Shown: in pieces, positions 9,308 through 18,736 of the stretch
Numbering within the stretch: position 1 is the stretch's first letter
How the letters are laid out: each line of letters opens with the position of its first letter
DNA from: Nemertoderma westbladi
Taxonomy: Eukaryota; Xenacoelomorpha; Nemertodermatida; Nemertodermatidae
Direction of reading: 5' to 3'
Length of the DNA: 64,000 bases
Assembly (NCBI GenBank): GCA_032718475.1
Contig: JAUCBJ010007284.1
Coordinates: 1 to 64,000, forward strand
The notes under the pieces: generated by a model
Database searches by the model: none
What the model saw: the letters and a program-made list of their open reading frames with translations, nothing else
What the model was told of the DNA's origin: nothing
Made by a program: the position numbers and the translations under genes

Positions 9308-11991
9308 CCATAAAACGGGGTGACTTTGTCAGGCGGGGTGACTTCGTCATTACAGAGGGTGACTTCGTCAATACTAAAAATGATACTTAGTTTCTTGTAA
9401 AAAGTACCCGTAAATGTCTTATAATGTAATTGGAAGTTCAAAACAGTAATAAAAACACAAAATACCGGTATCTATCAGCCTATACAAGTACAAAATAGGC
9501 CTAATATGGTACTATAGGTCTCAGGTACTCGAGATATTGTTATTTTGTCAGATTCTGTTTAGTGTTTTTGTTTAATAATGCCACGTCAGTATAAGCGTGT
9601 GAGGGGTTCACGAAATTACCGAACAGCCTACACAGATGAGTCGATGAAAGAAGCTGTCAACAGTGTTAAAAATCGTGGACTAAGTGTAATCCAGGCATCA
9701 AGAGATTTTAAAGTTCCGCGAACAACCCTAAGGGATAAACTACATAACAACCACCCCCTAAAACATGGTGGACAGCAAGTCCTAGGTAGTGTTGAAGAAG
9801 AAGTGCTAGTGAAGGTAGTTAACGTTCTCGCTGACTGGAAATGCCCTGTAGATAATACAGATCTTAGCTTGTTGGTCCAGGGATATTTAAACAGGAAAGG
9901 AGTTATAGCAAGATCTTTTAAGAATAACACACCAGGAATTGACTGGATAAATAGCTTCAAAAGAAGACATAATCTAACTTCTCGAACTGCAGACAACGTG
10001 AAACCTACTCGGGCTGAAATTGATCCTGAGTCCGTCAACCAGTTCTATGACAATGTGGAAAAAGCTATACCTCCAGGAACCCCACCATGTAACCTCCATA
10101 ACTGTGATGAGACCAATTTTTCGGACAACCCTGGGAGCAAAAAGGTGATATGCAGGCGAGGGCGCAAACGAGTCGAAAGAAAAATTGACCACTCAAAGCA
10201 GTGTACAAGTGTGATGTTCTGTGCCAGTGCTGAAGGGAAGTTTGCACCGCCAATGGTTGTGTATAAAGCTAAAAACTGCTACTCCGAGTGGACAACAAAT
10301 GGACCTAAAGGAGCGTTATACGACAGCACTGACAGTGGATGGTTTGATCAGACTATGTTTGAACGATGGTTTTTTGAAGTATTTCTTCCACATGCTCTTG
10401 AGCATCGCTCCCCTGATCATCCGATATTTCTAATATGTGATAACCTTTCGGCCCACCTATCAATTGCTGTTGTAGAGAAGTGCTTAGAAGAGAATATCAA
10501 GCTGATTTTCATTCTGCCAAATTCAACACATCTAATGCAGCCATTGGATGTTGCTGTGTTCCGTCCTTGCAAGGCCATTTGGAAGAACATATTGGAGACC
10601 TGGCGGAAAGAAACCAGAACCAAAGGTTCTATTCCCAAGAACCAATTCCCTGGCCTTCTCAATCGTGTATCCACTAAATTAGAGGAGCGAACCCAGAACG
10701 TAGTGTCAGGTTTTAGAAGCAGTGGTTTGTATCCTATTGATCGGAATGAAGTGCTAAAGAAGCTACCCCAACATTTGTCAGCTGATACTAGCGCAGAGCA
10801 AGTCTCCCGTAGTTTTGGGGAAGGGGTTGCTGAACTTTTACAGCAACACGTGGGGCCGACAAAGAGAAAGACCTACAAGCGTGGTGTCAAACTGGCTCCT
10901 GGCAATCCTGCAACAGCTGATACCCTTCAGCAACTTCGAGTAAAGAAAATATCGAAACCCAGGCAGAGTAGAAAGACACCAAAGCGTCCGCGAACAGTTC
11001 AAATGAATGTGCAAGACAGCAGCAGCAGCAGCGCGGAGGAAGTAGAAGTGTTGTCTGAATCTGAGGCTGACATATCAATCTCAGCAGGTCCCAGCAACGA
11101 ATCAGTACTGGTGGATTCGGAGAGCGAGCTTGAAGACGCAGAAGATGTTTGTGGCTTGTGTCATAAAGAAACTCCACCAAATAGCTCAAAGGGTTATGCA
11201 ATTAATTGGGAGGATTGTGACAACTGCTCCCAGTGGTATCACACCCTATGCATAACCAATAAAGTTGGTACAGGTATTGCAGCTGTGGACATATGTCATT
11301 GTCAAATAGGAGATGCTACAGAAGCAGAAGATTAATTGTGATTTAATCAGGGGAAGGAGATGACACCTAACTTTTGACGTTGACTATGTGCGTGTTCGTT
11401 GTATTAGGCTTTATTCTTAATTCTTTCTACCTCATCTAGGTATTACCTACCTCGCCATAAAATTCATAATATTGTATTGTGCTACTTTTTATTTACTCAC
11501 CCTCATGTCATATATATATAGGCCCTATTGTATCTCTATAATTGTGCTATTATTTTATGCAATTTACAAACAGTGCAATAAGATTTTCTGATATCTTTAT
11601 TTGGCATCATTGTGGCCCATTTTAGTGACAATAGAAAACGGCAATGGACTAACCAATATCCATGTAGAGGCCATTTTTTATTGTCATTATCATGGGACTT
11701 TTTTTAAAACTGAAAAACAGGTCGAAGTCACCCCTTAGCCGGGTTTATTTCGCATTCTCATCACGAAAAGCTTCAGTGGCGAAGTCACCCCATAGCATGG
11801 GGTGACTTCGACACTTCTTTGAGTTAAAAAAAAATAGACAAGCAAGCCAAATTGGCATGCTTGTCTATTTTAAACCTATAGCTGGATAACATAATGTTAC
11901 AATAAGCTGAAATACTCCACAGTATGACCTACCAGTAACTAGAAAATAACTGAAACGTGCTCAAAACTGACGAAGTCACCCCGTTTTACGG
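9308..11991 (+). mobile_element. Autonomous pogo-type DNA transposon
   Basis: The terminal inverted repeats begin CC(A/G)TAAAACGGGGTGACTT at both ends and are flanked by TA, the target site used by Tc1/mariner/pogo elements. The motif GGGTGACTTCGTCA or a close variant occurs three times at the left end (9317-9372) and four times in the right subterminal region (about 11720-11983), in both orientations; these are probable transposase-binding sites. A second hairpin lies at about 11830-11872. The transposase frame inside is uninterrupted. Confidence 0.9.
9578..11335 (+). CDS. pogo/Tigger-like transposase with C-terminal PHD-like finger
   Basis: The 585-aa frame starts at an ATG. Residues ~20-58 form a psq-type helix-turn-helix (SVIQASRDFKVPRTTLRDKL), and ~75-140 a CENP-B-like second DNA-binding region. 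The DDE_1 catalytic core shows D177 (NCDETN), D288 (ICDN) and D324 (MQPLD), a DD35D spacing. A basic stretch (~428-473) that could serve as nuclear localisation signal and a Ser/Glu-rich linker (~480-523) follow. The C-terminus (~525-575) carries Cys/His pairs CGLC, CDNC, WYHTLC and CHC in the order of a PHD finger. The protein should cut and paste its own element via the flanking TIRs. No stop or frameshift is seen, so the copy may be active or recently so. Confidence 0.9.
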   Translation: MPRQYKRVRGSRNYRTAYTDESMKEAVNSVKNRGLSVIQASRDFKVPRTTLRDKLHNNHPLKHGGQQVLGSVEEEVLVKVVNVLADWKCPVDNTDLSLLVQGYLNRKGVIARSFKNNTPGIDWINSFKRRHNLTSRTADNVKPTRAEIDPESVNQFYDNVEKAIPPGTPPCNLHNCDETNFSDNPGSKKVICRRGRKRVERKIDHSKQCTSVMFCASAEGKFAPPMVVYKAKNCYSEWTTNGPKGALYDSTDSGWFDQTMFERWFFEVFLPHALEHRSPDHPIFLICDNLSAHLSIAVVEKCLEENIKLIFILPNSTHLMQPLDVAVFRPCKAIWKNILETWRKETRTKGSIPKNQFPGLLNRVSTKLEERTQNVVSGFRSSGLYPIDRNEVLKKLPQHLSADTSAEQVSRSFGEGVAELLQQHVGPTKRKTYKRGVKLAPGNPATADTLQQLRVKKISKPRQSRKTPKRPRTVQMNVQDSSSSSAEEVEVLSESEADISISAGPSNESVLVDSESELEDAEDVCGLCHKETPPNSSKGYAINWEDCDNCSQWYHTLCITNKVGTGIAAVDICHCQIGDATEAED

Positions 11992-12060
11992 TATATATTT
12001 TTATATATACCGCTTATTTTATGAAACGCTTTTTACAATTTTTTTTCATTAATATTTTTT

Positions 12061-12340
12061 CTACCAACTGTCTGATCATGGTTTCACTCAATAGTAAAGT
12101 GATCGTTTATTGTTTTGGTTAGAAAAGACCGCCTCTGTAACCTGGTCCCTTCTGCCCTTCCCTCAATTGTTAAAGTGGCTGTTTATTGTTTTGGGGTTTA
12201 GTAAAGCTGTAAAGTTATCGTTTATTGTTTTGGTTAGAAAAGCTCGCCTCTTCAACCTGCTCCTTTCCCACAATTGGTAAAGTGGCCGTTTATTGTTTTT
12301 GTTAGAAAAGCCTGCCTATGTAACCTGCTTCTTTCCATAA
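12061..12340 (+). repeat. 68-bp core minisatellite, four units
   Basis: Units centred on TTTATTGTTTTGGTTAGAAA begin near 12105, 12181, 12220 (short unit) and 12288, each followed by a conserved GTAACCTGCTCCTTTCC-like segment. They lie inside the 7572-14260 element. Confidence 0.8.
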
Positions 12341-13879
12341 AAAAAATGGTGGAATTAATTTGTATGCTTTGTATTCTTTAATACTCGTACCGGTATTTCT
12401 ATTATTATACTCAGATTATGCTGTTATGTATAATAAAAATATTGATTGAGAAAACCAAGTTTATCTAAAATCTTTACGATCTTTGGGAAAATTTTTTACT
12501 GTCCTTTTTCCCGCTATTCCCCCGAGGAGACAGGGAAATTTGAGAAAAATATCAGTATTTTCCCACATAGCCTGATAGCGGTCGTATTATGCAGTAGCAG
12601 TAGGCCTGGTAATGAATATTCGAAAATTTGAATAGGGAAACCGGGAAATTTGAGAAAAATATCAGACAATCATAGTCTTTTAATATACCGTATAGACAAT
12701 GTAGAAATGAATATGAGAAAAATTTTCTAAGTGTTTTCTCACCAGACAAGTGTTTTACTGTTTTAGAAACATGCGTTTTTTAGCATTTCAGTACCCCCAC
12801 ACCGGAAATTCCCCGTTTTAAAGAGGGGGGGGGGGGGGGGGGTTACCCCCTTATTTTTTTAAACAGATCTAACATCGTGTTGTAGGTGAATATCACTGTT
12901 ATGTGGTGTTCAGCCAATTTGGGGAAGGCCAAAGAGCAACAAAAATTGAAATTTTTAAATTTTTTGTGTCCCTCTAGCGGCGAGTGGCAGAATTAAAAAT
13001 TCACTAAAAACACTACTAGTCCCTTAATATTTATCCAATTTTTTTTAAAGCAAATTTTTTAAAAAGCAATTTTAAGTAAATTAATTAAATTAATTAATTA
13101 AAATTAATAAAATTAATTAAAATTTTCAATAGGAGGCCTACCGGTATTTAAAAAAAAATTTCAAAAAAAAGTGCTGGATAATTTTTTAAGATGTTCAAAA
13201 AACCTTTCAAACGAGCCATAAATTATCGAATTTGGGTTTGGGTGAAAAACGGCGGAGGAGTAGTATTTTGAAAAATGGAAATATTGTGAAATGTAATTAC
13301 GAGATAATTTGCTCTAAAGTTTGAACCTTCCCGCTCAAATCTGACCGTCTGTAGTCTGTTAATCCATAATCGGTCAGTTATGTTTGACACTATGGCTTTG
13401 GCTTCATACCAACTCGTTAAAATTATCAATATGGGGGTTTTAGGGGTCGGTGATTTCATTTCTGTTGTCAGTTTTAATGTTTGGTGGTATCTAATATGTC
13501 TGTCTGTCTGTCTGAATTTTGACGGACAAACTGATAGACGGAAAGTCAGCGATAACTCAAGAACTAAAAAAGATCTCGTCAAACCGATTTAAGATTTAAA
13601 CTCCCCATTAAATTCTTCATCAGATGAAATAGAAAACCAAAAATGGGAAAATGTTACCAAAGGAGGAGGTACCCCCCCCCCCCCCCCACCTTAAATAGAA
13701 TCCAGATTTTTTCTAAAAAATGTTCTAGAACAAAAAATATTTGTTCTAGAACGATTCGGTTCTTGAACTATTTGTTCTATACAAATAGTAATAAGAACTA
13801 GCTACTACAAAATATTAGTAATAGTTCATATCCGTACCGACCTGACCGATATGATATAAGTATGAAATACCCTATGTTA

Positions 13880-13999
13880 TTGAGATAATGTTTATTGTTT
13901 TGGTTAGAAAAGCCCACCACTGTAACCTGCCCCTTTCCATTAATTAAGTAATGGAGATTAGTTTATTGTTTTGGTTAGAAAACACCACCACTGTAACAC
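13880..13999 (+). repeat. Two further 68-bp core units
   Basis: TTTATTGTTTTGGTTAGAAA begins at 13891 and 13962, with the same CTGTAACCTGCCCCTTTCC segment between. The pair lies near the right arm of the long-TIR element. Confidence 0.8.
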
Positions 14000-14889
14000 C
14001 ATCGGTCAGGTCGGTACGCATATGAACGATAACCAAAATATTTATAGAAGGAAGTAGGATGCCGGAACGGAACCAGTGTCAAAATTACTAGCTAAACCTA
14101 CCTACCTAAAACACTAGCTACCATATAATTTAGTATCTTGCTTAACGAGGACACTTCAATTCAGTCAATCCGTTTTCCGTCATCCAAATCTATCATTGTT
14201 CTATAAAATAAAAAGATTGCCTCCAGGGGTTTGTCCTTCCGTGTATATTTAGTATTCCATGGTAGGGGCTTATATAATTATGACAAGATTAAGATAAAAT
14301 GCATCAGTTAATTTTGTTAGATTGAAGACTGGAAGATAATGTACGATACGATGTATATATGTAATCATGAAATTTACAGTACATTTCTAAATTAATTGCA
14401 CTATTGGGAGATTCTGCCAAGGATTCTGTCAAGTTACGCAAATAATTTTATTAAGGCCGGGAAAAAATATAAATAAAATTATGCTTCAATTATATCAGTA
14501 TATCAAATAAGTTCAAATAATATATCAAATAATACCCTTTTTATATGCCACTCATTTCGCGAATAAATGTGTTTTTGCAAAGAGCAAGTTCTTATTGAGG
14601 GCCTGTTTGTGTACCGTAGCTTTAGCGAGTTTCCCCTAGTATTGTGGTGGTGAGTGTCGACAAAAAGGGAAAATAATTGTTTCAAATCGAACGCCGCCCT
14701 GCCAAAGGTTAGGTTCCACACTGTTGACTGTGATGAGGTCACCACGGATTCGACTGTATATTAACATTGACAGGATTGAGTGAGAGTTTAAGTCTCACCA
14801 GGCCAGCCAGACGCTCTCGGTGCGGGAGGTTCCTTAAGGACTGGAACCAGTTTAGTAGCACGATATTGGACCGTCTGATCGTTGGACAG

Positions 14890-16485
14890 TCAGGTCAGGG
14901 AGAAGTTCAAATTTCAACTGAGTTGAAATTTAAAACTTTTTTTTTTAAATTCAACTTTTAAGTTGTAAATTCAACTCTAAAATGACAGGAGGCTGGGAGG
15001 CGCAGAAGGGTCCCAAGGCGTCACAGAAAGGGTGTTTTTATTGTATTTATGGATGTAACTCGAAAAATTAACCCTCATTGGCCTCATTACCGATGTACCG
15101 TAATAAAAACTTTCACCGTCGGGAATACTTTTTTAAAACATTTTAAGTGATTACCGGTACCGGTACATTTGCAAATTAGCTGAAATAGGCCTACTACGGG
15201 AATTTATTAGATGTACCGGTAGGCCTATGAAATTACCACTGTTTGTCATAATTATTATATACGTTCGTGGGGCCTTCGCGCAGGACGAGGCCCAGTTATG
15301 AGATACCGGTACACATTAAAATTGAGCGACTGTATCACAAAATCAGTATTTGAGAAATTTAACTATACCGACAATCAATCAAAGAAAGGGGGACAGTTCG
15401 TGTTCAGCCCTTTTAATCTGCACCCCCCCCCCCCCCCCCCTTCCTACCAACCAATACATAACCGCGACATCCCCAAGGGGCGGAAGGGTAGCACAAACTT
15501 ATTTCCAATCACACGTTCAATATGCGAAGCCATGTGGTTTATCTGTTTATAGGAAATATCGAGAATTTGAGAAAATCGAGAATACAAGAAACTCGATCGA
15601 AATACCTGCTCATCCCAGTATCCGTCCATAGTCACCGGACAGCTGCGGTTTATTCCCGTAGAACAGTAGAATTCCCGCAGCTTCCGACCCAATTCGACAA
15701 CGAATTCGCCTCACACTTTCGTGTGGCAGAGAACATAATCCGGTGCGATACACGTCTGCCCGACTTTCAACAATTTCCCCCAGGCGATCCCAGGATCCGG
15801 CTGTCCGGGCCGCCACTAAATCCAAATTGCAATCCTCGTCTATTCGTCCAGTCGTCGACGTAAGTCGGACTCTTCCCACCGCACTCCAAGGTGGGTGGCC
15901 TGAGTGAGGCATGAAGAACTTGGCAGTGGCCCGCATTACGATCCGACCGATTGCCGTATTCCCAGTGTAGTAAATAGATTCTTACTGACAAGCAAGCAAT
16001 TCCGTAGTATTTATTCCTCAGTTAATCGCATCTTGATGCCACTCGGCTGCTCGGGTCCAGATACATCGGACTGTCGGAAGTTGTTTAGATGAAGAAGTTG
16101 TTTAGATGGCCTTGCCAACGACCTGAAGACGGTACCGGTAACTCTGTGTCTGTACCACTGTAACAGTTAACAGTACCGGAACCGTACCGTACTGTAATCC
16201 ATAATCCTGTAGTCTCCTAGCAACCAGCTGATGCCAAGCCTAATACTTTTTGGGTAGATTACCTCGCCCCACAACTGCACAATGGAATACCAGTAATGGA
16301 TTCCAATTCCATATTTCAGTAGGACTATCTCCAAAGCTACTCCAAAAGTTGAATTTAAAAAAAAGTTGAATTTTAAACTCTACTCCAAAAGTTGAATTTT
16401 AATAAAAAGTTGAATTTTAAAAAATAAAGTCTGAAAGCTGAAATTTCAACTCAGTTGAAAATAGAACCTCTCCCCTAAATTGGAA
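14890..16485. mobile_element. Possible TIR element with TTGAATTT-rich termini
   Basis: The left end (about 14893 onward) reads gggagaagttc, then TTTCAACTGAGTTGAAATTT. The right end (about 16440-16475) is its complement with small changes. Short TTCAACTTTT repeats lie just inside both ends. I found no convincing target duplication, so the exact ends are uncertain. The interior contains a poly-C run (15423-15440) and a more GC-rich stretch (15640-16090) with overlapping frames of about 110 codons that I do not recognise. Confidence 0.5.
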
Positions 16486-16949
16486 TGGCGTACGGTACTC
16501 AAGGATAGGACGTAAAATTGACTTGTACGGTTACGGTACAAGTTGTACCGGTACCTATAGTACGGTACTATCTGACTATACTGCTATGCTATAGGCTGAT
16601 CCTGATAGGCCTAATCATTTATTTGCCAGTTTGCGGCTCCATATATCAGTATATGAAATTTATTATCATTACAGCCAGCACTTGACTGCTTGACTGCTTG
16701 AGGCAGTGAGGCCAGACAGCCAGAGCCAGACAGCCAGACACCAGAGGCGCAGATTACACTTACAGTAGGCCTATTATTTAGTACCGGTATTGGTTTAGGC
16801 CTATTAACAGATTAACGCTCAACAATACAGCAAAATATTTAATGTACCGGTAATAAAGGAAAATTTAGAAGTGGTCATGAAAAGTTTGAAAGTGGATTCA
16901 AGCAGGCCCTTACCCCAGTCTGCCAGTTCAGCTGCAGTTGGCGCATGGC

Positions 16950-17834
16950 GGTGTCACAAGGAAATCAGCCCCCCCTAGAATATGCCCCCCGGGGCATTAT
17001 TTCCTAGGATATTATGTCCCCCCGGGCAATTTTTCCTAGGAAATTTAGCCCGGGGGGGCATTTTCTCCTTAGGAAATAATGCCTCCCCTCAGGAAAATTA
17101 GCCCCCCCCAAAAGTCTGAAAACTGGTACGATACCGGTCTGCTGGTAGCATATAGTTGGAAGAATAGTACGGTACCGGTCTGCCGGTAGGTAAGCAGGTA
17201 AGGCAGTAAGGGGATGTAGAACAGCATACTGAAGTATCTAAGTCAGTAGGCTACTGTAGTAAGTACTGGTATAACAGCAGTGCGAGTGTGTGGTGTTGTG
17301 TGGGCGCCGAGCAGCTCCAAGCTTTTTTAAGTCTGTAACCTGCTCCTTTCCCTGATTTGGTAAAGTGATTGTTTATTGTTTTGGTTAGAAAATCCCGCCT
17401 CTGTAACCTGCTCCTTTCTCTCAATTGGTAATGTTATCGTTTATTGTTTTGGTTAGAAAATCCCGTCTCTGTAACCTGCTCCTTTCCCTGATTTGCTAAA
17501 GTGACTGTTTATTGTTTTGGTTAGAAAATCCCGCCTCTGTAACCTGCTCCTTTCCCTCAATTAGTTAAATGATCGTTTATTGTTTTGGTTAGAAAGGCCT
17601 GCCTCTGTAACCTGCTCCTTTCCTTCATTTGGTAAAGTGACTGTTTATTGTTTTGTATAATTTTTGTAAGTTTTAGTAGTAATAAGTTTTGTTTATTGTA
17701 TAATTCAGGGGGGGCATAATTTCCTAAGGGGGGGCATTTTTTCCTAGGGAAATTTGCCCGGGGGGGCATTTTTTCCTAGGAAAATATGCCCCCCCGGGCA
17801 CATTTCCCGGGGGGGCATATTTTCCTGTTACACC
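16950..17834. mobile_element. Foldback-like element with GC-rich palindromic ends
   Basis: The left end (ggtgtcacaaggaaatcagc) and the complement of the right end (ggtgtaacaggaaaatatgc) match. Inside each end (16965-17105, 17705-17825) are repeated short palindromes built from GGGGGGCATTTTTTCCTAGG and its complement. Between them lies the five-unit 68-bp array. No protein is encoded. The structure resembles foldback elements, whose termini are arrays of inverted subrepeats; the family assignment is inferred. Confidence 0.65.
17320..17660 (+). repeat. 68-bp minisatellite, five units at exact 68-bp spacing
   Basis: GTTTATTGTTTTGG begins at 17371, 17439, 17507, 17575 and 17643, a constant 68-bp period. 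Units differ by only a few bases. Confidence 0.92.
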
Positions 17835-17917
17835 GGTACTGGACTGGAGTGTGGAGTTAGTAGTACCGGTATTGTAAAGTCAAGTACAGAAGTAGTACAG
17901 TCAATGCATTATTAATA

Positions 17918-17948
<31 letters not shown>

Positions 17949-18032
17949 TATGTACTACATAATGTACTCTGATACTAAATACATAAATTACGTTAATAAA
18001 TAAAATCAAGTTATTTAGTCACTTAGTATTAG

Positions 18033-18256
18033 TACCGTAATTCGGGGTGACTTGATACAGTTTTTACCTTTAACTGTGAATAGGCCCTATCTTCTGAAGT
18101 TTTAATCCTACACAGATGGAATAAAAATAAAATTTTATAGTCGGGATGAGTACTACACCACTAGACTAAAGCACTATTTCAGGTGCTTAGTCTAGTGGTG
18201 TTTTTTTCTTAAAAACCAGCTGTATCAAGTCACCACATAACGCGGTGACTTGATAC
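18033..18256. mobile_element. pogo-related MITE or remnant
   Basis: The left end TACCGTAATTCGGGGTGACT resembles the pogo TIR at 9308, but the binding-site-like motif is changed to GGGTGACTTGATAC. The right end carries an inverted pair (ATCAAGTCACC ... GGTGACTTGAT) in the same arrangement as the pogo right subterminus. The middle contains a near-perfect hairpin (18155-18174 with 18183-18201). It probably belongs to a sister family with different transposase specificity. Confidence 0.6.
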
Positions 18257-18433
18257 ACAAGCAAATTTTCCGCAATAATACCACTCTGTCAGTCGGTGAT
18301 ATAGGCGATTTTGGACTTGATCTAATTTTGAAACTTGCTAAGTTAAAATTGGACTTCCATTCCAATATCGGAATTCATTTTGATATGAATTACAGTGAAT
18401 TTTCCACGGCCTACAATTTTTTCAGACGGGATC

Positions 18434-18651
18434 TGTAAAGGCTTTTGCGGAATTAGCTGGTTATTTTCCCCGCAAAGTACTCTGTAGTTGTTTTAACGGA
18501 CATAAAAAGCCGTTTCCTTACTGTACCGGTGTTTTAGTGGACATAAAAAGCCATTTCTTCTGTATGTGTACTTTAGCGGACATAACTAGCGATTTTATGT
18601 CGCAATAAGCCAAATACTCTAAACATCGGAAATCAGATGACGACATCTATC
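18434..18651 (+). mobile_element. 5' fragment of a BEL/Pao LTR (U3)
   Basis: It begins TGTAAAGGCTTTTGCGG, aligned with the 5' LTR ends at 36187 (plus), 48311 (minus) and 63905 (minus). It contains tandem copies of the GTTTTAGYGGACATAA motif. It breaks at about 18651, where minus-strand gag sequence begins. It is clearly diverged from the LTR at 36187. Confidence 0.8.
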
Positions 18652-18736
18652 ATTAAGCTCTGGAAGTACAGGGGTCTCTAACACAGGAGTGACTTTGGGA
18701 ACGACAGGCCTAATTATTTCAGGCTCATCAACTATA
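18652..18736 (-). pseudogene. BEL gag fragment split off by a DNA transposon
   Basis: The minus strand continues the gag frame interrupted at 21171 (IVDEPEIIRPVVPKVTP...), matching copy 2 gag near 43360-43450. The Tc1/mariner-like element with its TA duplication lies between the two parts. The fragment ends abruptly at the LTR junction. Confidence 0.85.

Larger units (their letters stand above)
7572..14260. mobile_element. Long-TIR non-autonomous element (6.7 kb, enlarged by nested insertions)
   Basis: The ends are inverted copies: 7572 onward reads ATGGATTACTAAATATA and the complement of 14260 reads ATGGAATACTAAATATA. Matching continues through the segment that includes CCCCTGGAGGCAATC on both sides. 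The inverted match resumes at 8655-8785 versus 14050-14175 (GACTGAATTGAAG ... CTACTTCCTTCTATAAATA) and at 8790-8890 versus 13700-13790. Flanks cgtaggggc (7563-7571) and ggtaggggc (14261-14269) form a 9-bp direct repeat with one mismatch. It holds a hAT MITE, a pogo element and 68-bp core repeats. No transposase of its own is visible. Confidence 0.7.

Noticed and set aside
15298-16092. Overlapping frames of 60-113 codons
   Set aside because: No recognisable family, no start or splice support, and frames on both strands overlap; treated as noncoding or unknown.
16950-17834. CRISPR-like or bacterial repeat array
   Set aside because: Contiguous 68-bp units without spacers in an animal genome; it is a minisatellite.
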